This document shows positions 9,857 through 18,316 of a DNA stretch of 34,366 nucleotides, in pieces. Position numbers and translations under genes: made by a program. The DNA is from an uncultured Ilumatobacter sp. (GTDB lineage: Bacteria; Actinomycetota; Acidimicrobiia; Acidimicrobiales; Ilumatobacteraceae). The notes under the pieces were generated by a model. The model was not told the DNA's origin, made no database searches, and saw only the letters and a list, made by a program, of their open reading frames with translations. The stretch is taken from contig CALIOL010000096.1 of the NCBI GenBank assembly GCA_938044705.1, positions 1 through 34,366 on the forward strand, given 5' to 3'. Numbering within the stretch: position 1 is the first letter of the stretch; each line of letters starts with the position of its first letter.

Positions 9857-11008
9857 TCAGGCACGCCGAACGACGATGCTGCCGACGGAGTATCCCGCGC
9901 CGAACGAGCAGATCACACCGAGATCCCCGGCGTCGAGGTCCGCCCGGTGCTTGTGGAACGCGATGACGGAGCCCGCAGAGGACGTGTTGGCGTACTCATC
10001 GAGAATCACCGGAGCTTCGTCGGTGTCAGGCACACGGCCGAGCACGCCCTTGGCGATGAGCTGATTCATCTTCAGGTTCGCCTGGTGCAGCCAGAACCTG
10101 CGGACGTCGGGCGCCGCCACCTCGACCTCTTCCAGATGCCCCGAGATGTGCTGGACGACGAGCGGGCACACCTCTTTGAACACCGACTGTCCGTTCTGAC
10201 GAAACACCAACTCGTGTGGATCACGCGGATCGTCTTCGGACTCGTTCAAGAAGCCGAAGTCGTTGCGGATGTTGTTCGAGAACTGGGTCGCGAGCTTGGT
10301 TCCCAGAACGTCCCACCGGCCATGGTCGCCCGACCCGTCGTTGACGGCGTCGTCGGTACGTTCGAGCACCAGTGCCGTACATGCATCACCGAAGATGAAG
10401 TGGTGATCGCGCAGCTCGAAGTTGTTGTGTCCGGAGGTGATCTCCGGGTTGACGACCACGACGCACGAGGCCGTGCCGTTACGAAGCGCATCGACTGCAC
10501 TCTGGATCGAGAAGGTCGCCGATGAACACGCGACGTTCATGTCGAAGGCCCATCCTCCTGCACCGAGCGCATCCTGGATCTCGATCGCGACCGCCGGGTA
10601 CGCACGTTGCAGGTTCGATGCGCCGAGGATCACCGCGTCGACGTCGGCGCCGGTGCGCCCGGCTTGCACGAGCGCTTCGCGGATCGCCGGGAGCGCCATC
10701 TCCGCAGTCACGCTGAGCTCGTCTTCCGAGCGCGTCGGCAGGTGCGGTCGCATCCGATCCGGGTCGAGCACGCCCGACTTCTCCACCACGAATCGGGAGC
10801 TGATCCCCGACGCCTTCTCGATGAACTCTTCGTCGGGCAAGGCTCGAGCCTCGACCGTGCCGGCCGCGATCTCGTCAGCGTGGTCGGCGTTGTACTTCTC
10901 GACCGATGCAGTGAGCGACGCTGCGAGCTCCGCATTCGAGATCGACTCACTCGGAGTGAACAACCCGGTTCCGGTGATCGAGACGCTGACGGGCAAGGGT
11001 GCGGCCAT
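9857..11008 (-). CDS. Beta-ketoacyl-ACP synthase III (FabH-like)
   Basis: ITGTGLFTPSESISNAELA, FDMNVACSSATFSIQSAVDALRNG (active Cys), FWLHQANLKMNQLI, EYANTSSAGSVIAFHKH, CSFGAGYSVGSIVVRRA. Confidence 0.9.
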   Translation of the reverse strand: MAAPLPVSVSITGTGLFTPSESISNAELAASLTASVEKYNADHADEIAAGTVEARALPDEEFIEKASGISSRFVVEKSGVLDPDRMRPHLPTRSEDELSVTAEMALPAIREALVQAGRTGADVDAVILGASNLQRAYPAVAIEIQDALGAGGWAFDMNVACSSATFSIQSAVDALRNGTASCVVVVNPEITSGHNNFELRDHHFIFGDACTALVLERTDDAVNDGSGDHGRWDVLGTKLATQFSNNIRNDFGFLNESEDDPRDPHELVFRQNGQSVFKEVCPLVVQHISGHLEEVEVAAPDVRRFWLHQANLKMNQLIAKGVLGRVPDTDEAPVILDEYANTSSAGSVIAFHKHRADLDAGDLGVICSFGAGYSVGSIVVRRA

Positions 11009-11077
11009 CGGCCCGACGCTACGCGACTACCCGCCGGTAACCAGTGGTGCGAGCTCCCGGCGGAGCACAAACCTGCG

Positions 11078-11716
11078 TCAATCGAGGAGATGTGTACGAA
11101 CGACGGAGCGCACGCGGTCGATGCCGTCCCCCTTGGTCGCACTGGCCCACAGCACGTCGCCCGGGTCGAGCATGCACCCAGCGGCGAGCTCCTTCTTCCG
11201 GCCAGCTCGCTTCGACGACTTGACCTTGTCGAGCTTCGTCGCGACCACCGTGTGCGGGACGGTGTTGTACCGCAACCAGTCGAGCATCTGTGCGTCGAGC
11301 TTGGTCGGCCCAATCGCTCCATCGACCAGCACGAACACCATGACGAGTTCCTCGCGTTCGAGGAGGTACCCCTCGATCATGGCCGGCCAGTCACCTTTGA
11401 TGCTCTTGGCGGTCTTGGCGAACCCATAGCCCGGGAGATCGACGACCGTGCCCACAGGCTCTTCGGCCAGACCTTGGTCCTGTTTGCCGCCTGCCCGGCG
11501 CATCTTGCCTTCGTCCAGCCGGAACAGGTTGATCAGCTGAGTTCGCCCCGGCGTGTTCGACACCCGCGCCAGCTGCTTGCGGTTCGCGAGCGCGTTGATC
11601 AGCGAGGACTTCCCCACGTTGGAACGTCCGACGAATGCAACCTCGACAGGGGAGGCCGGGAGCGTCCGGGCGCGCGACGCCGACTCCACGAAGGTCAGCT
11701 GCAACGGACTGCTCAC
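11078..11716 (-). CDS. engB: Ribosome biogenesis GTP-binding protein YihA/YsxC/EngB
   Basis: VEVAFVGRSNVGKSSLINALANRKQLARVSNTPGRTQLINLF, VVDLPGYGFA, VATKLDKVK; GTG start at 11716 preceded by GGAAG. Confidence 0.93.
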   Translation of the reverse strand: MSSPLQLTFVESASRARTLPASPVEVAFVGRSNVGKSSLINALANRKQLARVSNTPGRTQLINLFRLDEGKMRRAGGKQDQGLAEEPVGTVVDLPGYGFAKTAKSIKGDWPAMIEGYLLEREELVMVFVLVDGAIGPTKLDAQMLDWLRYNTVPHTVVATKLDKVKSSKRAGRKKELAAGCMLDPGDVLWASATKGDGIDRVRSVVRTHLLD

Positions 11717-11746
11717 GGATACATCTTCCAAGTTTTCCTCTCGAAA

Positions 11747-11781
11747 AGTGCAAGAACTCCGCAACGAGGTGCTCTTGCACT
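11747..11781. repeat. Perfect 9-bp inverted repeat in engB/lipoprotein divergent region
   Basis: AGTGCAAGA (11747-11755) ... TCTTGCACT (11773-11781), inner CTC/GAG pairing. Confidence 0.8.
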
Positions 11782-11833
11782 GTGAAGACGCCACACCCGG
11801 CGCCTCGTACCGCACGAAACCCAGGAGCCCACG

Positions 11834-12562
11834 ATGGAGAACCTCACCGCCACCACAACGACCAACCCGACGTCGCCGCGAGGCCGACGGAACCTCACGA
11901 TCGCCGCCGCCGCGATTGCGGCGCTGACGTTCAGCAGCTGCTCGTCGCTCGTCGAACGGGCAACCGAAAAGGTCGTCGAGGAAGGGATCGAACAGGCCAT
12001 CGAGGCTGACTCGGGCGAGGACGTCGAGCTCGACTTCAACGCCGACGACGGCACGTTCCGAATCGAGACCGAAGACGGGAGCTTCTCGGTCGACGGCGAC
12101 GAAGGCACGTTCGTGCTCGAGACCGAGGACGGCACGTTCGAAGGCAGCGGAGACGAGAACGGATTCGAGGTCACCGACGAGAACGGCACCACGGTGATCG
12201 ACGCCGACTTCGACGAAAGCGGTGACGGTTCGATCGAGATCGAAACCGAGGACGGCACGTTCAGCGCCGGCGAAGGCGACTGGGGGCAGTGGCCGGACGT
12301 TGTCGCCCGCCCCGACTTCGCCGGACCGCCGGTCATCAGCGTGCTCGCACAGGACGGAGAGGTCTTCGCCTTCGCCACCGGGGAAGTCACCAGCGATCCA
12401 CAGAGCGCTGTCGACGACTACGTCGCAACGCTCAGCGGGTTCGACGTCGACCAAACCGGCACCTCGCAGGGCTTCGCTCAGACGAGCCTGTCGAATGGCG
12501 AGTTCCGAGTCGACGTCAGCTCGACGCAGAACACGCTGTCGGTGACGGTCAGCAACAGCTGA
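11834..12562 (+). CDS. Lipoprotein with acidic TEDGTF-type repeats (paralogue A)
   Basis: Lipobox-like LTFSSC, LVERATEKVVEEGIEQAIEADSGEDVELDF, repeated E-T-E-D-G-T/S-F, C-terminal region after GQWPDVV; SD AGGAG. Confidence 0.85.
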   Translation: MENLTATTTTNPTSPRGRRNLTIAAAAIAALTFSSCSSLVERATEKVVEEGIEQAIEADSGEDVELDFNADDGTFRIETEDGSFSVDGDEGTFVLETEDGTFEGSGDENGFEVTDENGTTVIDADFDESGDGSIEIETEDGTFSAGEGDWGQWPDVVARPDFAGPPVISVLAQDGEVFAFATGEVTSDPQSAVDDYVATLSGFDVDQTGTSQGFAQTSLSNGEFRVDVSSTQNTLSVTVSNS

Positions 12563-12655
12563 AATCCCGACATCGAATGACGTCGCCGACCTACGTTCTC
12601 GGGTTGGCGGCGTCACACTGTCTCACTCGCGCCGAACAGTTCTGGAGGGAACCCC

Positions 12656-13402
12656 ATGATTCGCACGAACACCATCCACCTCACGCTCGTCGCTGGCGCG
12701 GTCGCGATCGCTGCGAGCGGTTGTGGCCGACTCATCGAGCGCGCCACCGAGGAAGCGGTCGAGCAGGCCATCGAAGCCGACAGCGGGGAGGACGTCGAGA
12801 TCGACTTCAGCGACGGCGAGATCCGAGTCGAGTCCGACGAGGGCGACATCACGTTCAGTGCGGACGAGAACGGCGTGCAGATCGACGGCACCGACGCCGA
12901 CGGCAACGACTTCTCCGTCGATGCAGACGAGAGCGGCGTCGACATCGAGAGCGAGGACGGCACCAGCCTCGAGATCGATGACGACGGGACCTTCGTCGCC
13001 ACCGATGAGGATGGCGAGACCATCACCGGCGAGGCGGACGAAGACGGCAACTTCACCGTCGAAGGCGAAGATGGCGAAACGGTCTTCTCGACGTCGGAAG
13101 GCCTCCCCGAGCAGTGGCCCGACGACGTGCCTGAACCGGAAGGTCTGAGCGACATCACCGGGACGTACTTTGCCGACGGCGAAGACTTGAGCATCGTCGT
13201 CACCGGTACGACCTCAGCTGGGGTCCGGGACGTGTTGGACAGCTATGCCGAACGCCTCGCAGACGCCGGCTTCGAAGAGGAGTCGACGTTCACCCAGGGC
13301 GACGAGGCTGCGAGCTCGACGTATCAGCGCGGTGATCGGCGAGTCTCGGTGAGCGTCCAGTCCCTGGCTGACAGCACCGAGATGATCGTGGCGCTCAGCT
13401 GA
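12656..13402 (+). CDS. Lipoprotein with acidic repeats (paralogue B)
   Basis: Lipobox-like IAASGC, LIERATEEAVEQAIEADSGEDVEIDF, acidic D/E/G repeats, EQWPDDVPEPEGL; clear homology to preceding gene; SD GGAGGG. Confidence 0.85.
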   Translation: MIRTNTIHLTLVAGAVAIAASGCGRLIERATEEAVEQAIEADSGEDVEIDFSDGEIRVESDEGDITFSADENGVQIDGTDADGNDFSVDADESGVDIESEDGTSLEIDDDGTFVATDEDGETITGEADEDGNFTVEGEDGETVFSTSEGLPEQWPDDVPEPEGLSDITGTYFADGEDLSIVVTGTTSAGVRDVLDSYAERLADAGFEEESTFTQGDEAASSTYQRGDRRVSVSVQSLADSTEMIVALS

Positions 13403-13410
13403 GCACGGGG

Positions 13411-13429
13411 CTCGTCAGCCGCTGACGAG
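13411..13429. terminator. Inverted repeat at convergent 3' ends
   Basis: CTCGTCAGC-c-GCTGACGAG; adjacent palindrome GCTCAGCTGAGC at 13393-13404 includes the stop codon of the acidic lipoprotein B. Confidence 0.4.
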
Positions 13430-13624
13430 TGAGGCGATCGCCCAGATCGCTGCGATCAATCCGATCAGGGCGAACCCGAGGCTGCGCCCGACCGGCGCGC
13501 GTTCGAGGTGAGCGTCATCGAGCTGACGCTCCGGCGGCTTGACCACGGCCAGGAGATTCCCCGCGAAGAGGGCACCGCCGAAGGCGAGCACGAGGAACGG
13601 CAGCAGGTCGTCACCGAGAAACAC
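13415..13624 (-). CDS. Small two-TM membrane protein
   Basis: FLGDDLLPFLVLAFGGALFAGNLLAVV...SLGFALIGLIAAIWAIASLVSG; GTG start preceded by TACGCT-N6. Confidence 0.65.
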   Translation of the reverse strand: MFLGDDLLPFLVLAFGGALFAGNLLAVVKPPERQLDDAHLERAPVGRSLGFALIGLIAAIWAIASLVSG

Positions 13625-13665
13625 CGCGTCAGCGTATGAGCGGTCGCGACGATCGCGATGTCAGG

Positions 13666-13711
13666 TTGTTGCGAGCGCAAACAATACATAGATTGTTGCT
13701 ATGACAACAAT
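13666..13711. promoter_or_regulatory. Candidate operator/promoter of azoreductase: nested ATTGTTG/CAACAAT half-sites
   Basis: ATTGTTG-CTATGA-CAACAAT (13692-13711) spans the start codon; AACAAT-ACATAG-ATTGTT upstream; TTGTTGCG-a-GCGCAAaCAA before that; -10 TAGATT at 13689-13694. Confidence 0.55.
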
Positions 13712-14297
13712 CCTCCGAATCGACTCCTCCGCCCGTCAAGCCGACTCCGTCAGCCGAGAGCTGGTCGGACGGCTCATCGACCGAGTGCCCGGCGAGGTGA
13801 ACGTCGTCGAACGCGACCTCTCACACGGCGTTCCGCTCCTCAGCGAGACGACACTCGCCGCGATGTGGACCCCCGAAGCCGACCGCAGCGCAGCGCAGTC
13901 CAGCGAACTCAGCGTCGCCGACGAGTACATCGCCGAACTCAACGATGCCGACGCCGTGGTGATCGGGCTCCCGATCTACAACTTTGGTCCACCCGCAGCA
14001 CTCAAGGCGTGGGCCGACCTCGTCGCTCGCGCCGGTACGACGTTCCGGTACACCGAGACCGGCCCCGAAGGGCTGGTGGCCGACAAGCCCGTCTACGTCG
14101 TCGTTGCCTCCGGCGGCGTTCCGGTCGGATCCCCGATGGACCAGGCGTCGACCTGGCTGACGACATTCCTCGGGTTCCTCGGCTTGAGCAACGTCACCGT
14201 GATCGCTGCGGACCAGCTCAACGTCGACCCCGAGGCTGCGGTCTCGGCAGCTCGCGGCTCCGTCGACCGCGTCGACGTCGCCGCAATCGCCGCCTGA
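13701..14297 (+). CDS. FMN-dependent NADH-azoreductase / flavodoxin-like NAD(P)H oxidoreductase (AzoR family)
   Basis: TTILRIDSSARQADSVSRELVGRLIDRV, DAVVIGLPIYNFGPPAALKAWADLVARAGTTFRYTETGPEGLVADKPVYVVVASGG. Confidence 0.92.
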   Translation: MTTILRIDSSARQADSVSRELVGRLIDRVPGEVNVVERDLSHGVPLLSETTLAAMWTPEADRSAAQSSELSVADEYIAELNDADAVVIGLPIYNFGPPAALKAWADLVARAGTTFRYTETGPEGLVADKPVYVVVASGGVPVGSPMDQASTWLTTFLGFLGLSNVTVIAADQLNVDPEAAVSAARGSVDRVDVAAIAA

Positions 14298-14335
14298 GGC
14301 CACCATCCGGCGGCGCGGGGTGCGACACTGCGCCC

Positions 14336-15640
14336 ATGGACCATGAGCATCCGCTCGACGCCCACCTGAAGCGAGCCCGCCGTGACTACGCCGACTGTCG
14401 TCCGAACAGTCGAGCGTGGCACGAGCGGGCTCGTCTCGTCATGCCCGGCGGCAACACGCGTTCCGTGCTCGACTTCGAGCCGTTCCCCTTCCGGGTCGCC
14501 ACCGCACACGGTCGTGAGCTGACCGACGTCGACGGACACACCTACCTCGACCTGCTCGGCAACTACACCGCCGGCCTGCTCGGCCACTCGCCCGAGTCGG
14601 TGCTCGAAGCAGCGCGCTCCGCACTGGACGGCGGGTGGGCACTCGGCGCGGTGCACGAGAACGAGGTGCGACTCGCCGAACTGCTCGTCGAGCGATTCGA
14701 GTCGATCCAGCAGATCCGATTCACCAACTCGGGCACCGAGGCAAACCTCATGGCGTTGGCGGTGGCGACGCATCACACTCGCCGACGCACGATCATCGTG
14801 TTCGAGAACGGCTACCACGGCGGCGTGCTCACATTCGGCTCCGGACCCAGCCCGGTGAACGTCCCGCACGACTTCGTGGTGTTGCCGTACAACGACAGCG
14901 AGGCCTTCGCTGCCGCAATGGGTGTACACGGTTCATCGGTCGCAGCGGTGCTGGTGGAACCCATGCAAGGTTCCGGGGGTTGCATCCCCGGCGACGAGGC
15001 GTTTCTCGCGGCGCTCAGATCCGGTTGCGACCAAGCGGGCGCATTGCTGATCTTCGACGAGGTGATGACGTCTCGGTTCGCCGTGGGCGGAGCTCAGCAG
15101 GTCCTCGGTATCCGGCCAGATCTGACGACGCTGGGCAAATACCTCGCCGGTGGTCTGACGTTCGGCGCATTCGGTGGGAGCGCCGACGTGATGGCGCACT
15201 TCGACCCGGCACCGGAAGGTCGCGCCTCGCGGCCAGCACTCGGCCATGCCGGGACGTTCAACAACAACGTGGCGTCGATGGCTGCGGGCGTAGCCGCACT
15301 CACCGACGTCCTCACGCCCGAAGTCCTCGCTGCGACAAATCAGCGCGGGGACCGACTTCGAGTCAGCCTCGAAGCAGTCTTTCGGTCGTCCGGGTTGCCG
15401 ATGTGCGTCACCGGTGTCGGCTCGTTGATGAACGTCCACGGCGTCGAGGGCCCTGTGCGATCGGCGGGCGATCTCGCGCACGGCGACGATCGCCTCAAGG
15501 AGGCGTTCTTCTTCGCGATGCTCGACGCCGGGATCTACGTGGCTCGACGTGGCTTCATCGCGCTCAGCATCGAGATCACCGACAACGACGTCGAACGCGT
15601 TCTTGATGCGGCGGCCTCGTTCGACCCGTTCGGGGCCTGA
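14336..15640 (+). CDS. Class III aminotransferase, glutamate-1-semialdehyde aminomutase-like
   Basis: MPGGNTRSVLDFEPFPFRV, DVDGHTYLDLLGNYTAGLLGHSP, FTNSGTEANLMALAVA, LIFDEVMTSR, LGKYLAGGLTFGAFGG (PLP Lys). Confidence 0.9.
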   Translation: MDHEHPLDAHLKRARRDYADCRPNSRAWHERARLVMPGGNTRSVLDFEPFPFRVATAHGRELTDVDGHTYLDLLGNYTAGLLGHSPESVLEAARSALDGGWALGAVHENEVRLAELLVERFESIQQIRFTNSGTEANLMALAVATHHTRRRTIIVFENGYHGGVLTFGSGPSPVNVPHDFVVLPYNDSEAFAAAMGVHGSSVAAVLVEPMQGSGGCIPGDEAFLAALRSGCDQAGALLIFDEVMTSRFAVGGAQQVLGIRPDLTTLGKYLAGGLTFGAFGGSADVMAHFDPAPEGRASRPALGHAGTFNNNVASMAAGVAALTDVLTPEVLAATNQRGDRLRVSLEAVFRSSGLPMCVTGVGSLMNVHGVEGPVRSAGDLAHGDDRLKEAFFFAMLDAGIYVARRGFIALSIEITDNDVERVLDAAASFDPFGA

Positions 15641-15647
15641 GCCGGAC

Positions 15648-16253
15648 TCAGCACCAGGCGGGGTTGTACGTGCCCGCAGGCCGATCCACCCCGGCGGGCC
15701 GAGCAAAGGACTGCGTCCAGAAGTGGTTGTAGCGAACGCCACCGGTGACGTAGCCCACACCGAGTTCGGTGAACGCCGGGTTCAGGATGTTCTTGCAGTG
15801 GCCTTCGCTGGTCATCCACCCTTGCATCACTGCTTCGGGGGTCTGGTAACCCGCAGCGACGTTCTCACCCCAGGTGCTGAAGCGGTAGCCGGTCCGAGAG
15901 ATTCGATCGCCAGGACCCTCGCCGGTCGATGGGTGCGTGTGGTAGATCGAACCCGCGGCTGCTTGGGCCTGCGTGTGAACGAGCGACGCTTCGTTGAGCT
16001 CCGCTGAGAACCGGAGCGGAACCAGGCCACGCGACGTTCGCTCCACATTGACGAGGTCGAGCACTCGCTGCATCTGTGCTGAAACGGCCACCGACGGTGG
16101 CGTCGGAGCGGGTTCGGTCGAGGTGGCGTTGCCAATTCGGCCAGCGCCCTGCAACGCAACGGACGGCGCCGAGATGACGTCCGGTGCGGCGGCGGCTTGG
16201 CTCACCGGCACGAAGGCCAACAGCCCGACGACGACAGCAACGACACGCTTCAT
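15648..16253 (-). CDS. Secreted CAP/SCP domain protein
   Basis: Signal peptide MKRVVAVVVGLLAFVPVSQAAAA; VLDLVNVERTSRGLVPLRFSAELNEASLVHTQ..HTHPS..GENVAAGYQTPEAVMQGWMTSEGHCKNILNPAFTELGVGY. Confidence 0.92.
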   Translation of the reverse strand: MKRVVAVVVGLLAFVPVSQAAAAPDVISAPSVALQGAGRIGNATSTEPAPTPPSVAVSAQMQRVLDLVNVERTSRGLVPLRFSAELNEASLVHTQAQAAAGSIYHTHPSTGEGPGDRISRTGYRFSTWGENVAAGYQTPEAVMQGWMTSEGHCKNILNPAFTELGVGYVTGGVRYNHFWTQSFARPAGVDRPAGTYNPAWC

Positions 16254-16427
16254 GTGGGATCTCTCGGCGGACCCGCTGGGGTTCATGAGCGCGCGAGCAT
16301 CATCTTGAGAGACTGTTGAATCCTCATTGAGGAAGCTCTGCCGACGAATTTGCATGGTCTTATCATGACCGCCCTGAGTCACGAGTCCACCACTGTGGGC
16401 CAATATTGTGACAACTACATGACCATG

Positions 16428-16742
16428 TTACAATTCGGTGACGGCGCGAGTGGCCGCGGTGGCAGCGGAAGCCAGCACGATCACCACCACGAATGGGGCT
16501 CGGCGCCAGAGCGCGATCCCCGCCACGGCGAGACCGATGGCGCGAGCATCGAGCACCACACTGCGTCCGTCACCGAGCGTCGAAACGATGGCGAGCGCGG
16601 CAAGCAGAGCCGCTGGCAACAGGTCGACCACGTCCTGTAGCCGAGCCGGGAGGCGACGCGCTCCGAGCAACATCGGCCCCGCCGACTTCAGCGCAAACGT
16701 GCCGACCGCCAGCACCACCAGCACGATCGATGCGTCACTCAC
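16428..16742 (-). CDS. azlD: AzlD-domain branched-chain amino acid export subunit
   Basis: Short hydrophobic protein VSDASIVLVVLAVGTFALKSAGPMLLGARRLPARLQDVVDLLPAALLAALAIVSTL; 8-bp overlap GTGAGTGA with AzlC. Confidence 0.85.
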   Translation of the reverse strand: MSDASIVLVVLAVGTFALKSAGPMLLGARRLPARLQDVVDLLPAALLAALAIVSTLGDGRSVVLDARAIGLAVAGIALWRRAPFVVVIVLASAATAATRAVTEL

Positions 16743-17448
16743 CGGAACGCTCGCTCGGCTTGGTGAACCGCCCCTCGACGCTCCGGACCGCCACGACGGC
16801 ACTCATCGCCGCAAGGATCGGGAGACCCGCAGGTGCGAACGGAACGAGCGCGACGGCAACGATCGCTCCGATCACAGCAACCGCCAGCTGACGGCGATCT
16901 TCCAACCTCGGCCACAACAACGCCAGAAACGCAGCCGGTCCCGCAACATCGAGTCCAAGGTCGCGAATGAGATCGCCGGCTCCGCTGAAGAGTACGAAGC
17001 CGACGACCGTCGTCAGGTTCCAGACGACGAAGACTCCGAGACCGCCGGCGAGGTATCCATACCTGCGATGCGCGAGCTCCTCCGAGGCAGTACCGACCGC
17101 CGTCGACTCGTCGATCATCACCTGTGACATCAGTGCCCGCTTCCAGAGCGGACCATCGAGAGCTGGCGCCATGATCACACCGAACGCAAGCGACCGGACA
17201 TTGAGCAGCAACCCCGCGAGTGCCGCCGCCGCGATCGAACCGCCATCGCCGAGGATCTCGACCGCGGCGAACTGCGAGCTCCCGCCGAACACGAAGACCG
17301 AATAGCCGATTGCCTCCCACACGCCAAGGCCCGACGTCGAAGCGGCAGCACCGAACACGATGCCGAACGGCGCTACCGCCGCGGTGATCGACACGGCCAT
17401 CCGTCGAAGCCGACGGCGTTCGATCGCGTGTACGTGTTCGCCGCTCAT
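16735..17448 (-). CDS. azlC: AzlC-family branched-chain amino acid exporter
   Basis: AVAPFGIVFGAAASTSGLGVWEAIGYSVFVFGGSSQFAAVEIL...LLLNVRSLAFGVIMAPAL; start MSGEHVHAIERRRLRRMAV preferred over upstream 17571. Confidence 0.9.
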   Translation of the reverse strand: MSGEHVHAIERRRLRRMAVSITAAVAPFGIVFGAAASTSGLGVWEAIGYSVFVFGGSSQFAAVEILGDGGSIAAAALAGLLLNVRSLAFGVIMAPALDGPLWKRALMSQVMIDESTAVGTASEELAHRRYGYLAGGLGVFVVWNLTTVVGFVLFSGAGDLIRDLGLDVAGPAAFLALLWPRLEDRRQLAVAVIGAIVAVALVPFAPAGLPILAAMSAVVAVRSVEGRFTKPSERSGE

Positions 17449-17530
17449 CGACACCAGAACGAAAGTGCGGAACCGGACGGGCGCAAAGAACCATCTACGG
17501 TGTCCGAGCTGGCGGAACCCCGATCGATCG

Positions 17531-18232
17531 GTGTCGCAACCTCCGCAACCAGAAAGGCCGACGTTGGACACACTGCTGCTGAATCTCGCCTACACCTTCT
17601 ACGTCGCTGCGAGCCTGATGCCATCGGGTCTGAAGTTACGCCTCGGCCTCATTGCTCAGAGCATCGCCTTCATGACGTGGGCGGTCGCGACCGGCACGCC
17701 GACGACCTTGGTCTGGAACATCCTGTTCGTCTCGGTGAACATCTATCAAGCCATCCGCATCGTCCGACGCAATGCCGTGACGCTCGGCGCCGAGGAAGAA
17801 TCGATCCGGACCGCGATCTTCCCGAACCTGAGCAAGCGTGACTTTCTCCAGCTGTGGGCTGCAGGTCGCGGCGACGACGCACCCGTCGGCGAGCGGCTGT
17901 GCACCGAAGGCTCGCCAAACCGAGACCTCTTCCTCCTGACGTCGGGCGAACTGCTCGTGACGACCCGAGCCGGCCTTCGTCGAACCCGAAGGTCCACGTG
18001 CTTCATCGGCGAGATGAGTTTCCTGTCCGGAGAAGCAGCCAGCGCGGACGTCGTCGCGGCCACCCCGATCCGGTTTCGCCAATGGAACCAAGACGACCTG
18101 CGTGCACTGAATCTGCTGAATGCAGAGTGCTCAAAAGCACTGCAGGACGCAATGGCCCTGGACGTGACGCGCAAACTTCGGGACGAGAACGCGACAACAT
18201 CCGACACCAGTGGCGAGTCGGGCCCGGAATAA
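17531..18232 (+). CDS. Popeye-like protein: N-terminal TM segments plus divergent cyclic-nucleotide-binding-like domain
   Basis: Hydrophobic helices LLNLAYTFYVAASLMPSGLKLRLGLIAQSIAFMTWAVATGTPTTLVWNILFVSVNIYQAIRIVRRN; CNBD-like RDLFLLTSGELLVTT..FIGEMSFLSGEAASADVVAATPIRFRQW; start GTG 17531 or TTG 17564. Confidence 0.75.
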   Translation: MSQPPQPERPTLDTLLLNLAYTFYVAASLMPSGLKLRLGLIAQSIAFMTWAVATGTPTTLVWNILFVSVNIYQAIRIVRRNAVTLGAEEESIRTAIFPNLSKRDFLQLWAAGRGDDAPVGERLCTEGSPNRDLFLLTSGELLVTTRAGLRRTRRSTCFIGEMSFLSGEAASADVVAATPIRFRQWNQDDLRALNLLNAECSKALQDAMALDVTRKLRDENATTSDTSGESGPE

Positions 18233-18316
18233 CCCGGACTCCGGTCCGGTTACACCAATGTCCGGCCGCGTTTTCGCGACGGCCCATCGGGGAAGTCTCA
18301 CCTCGATGGTCCAACA

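Noticed and set aside
12028-12282. Repeated GAGGACGGCACGTTC as a mobile or integron-like repeat
   Set aside because: Explained by protein-level acidic repeats in the lipoprotein coding frame.
11717-12616. Extension of EngB ORF to 12616 (-)
   Set aside because: Would be antisense to the acidic lipoprotein; EngB proteins begin near VSSPLQLTFVESA.
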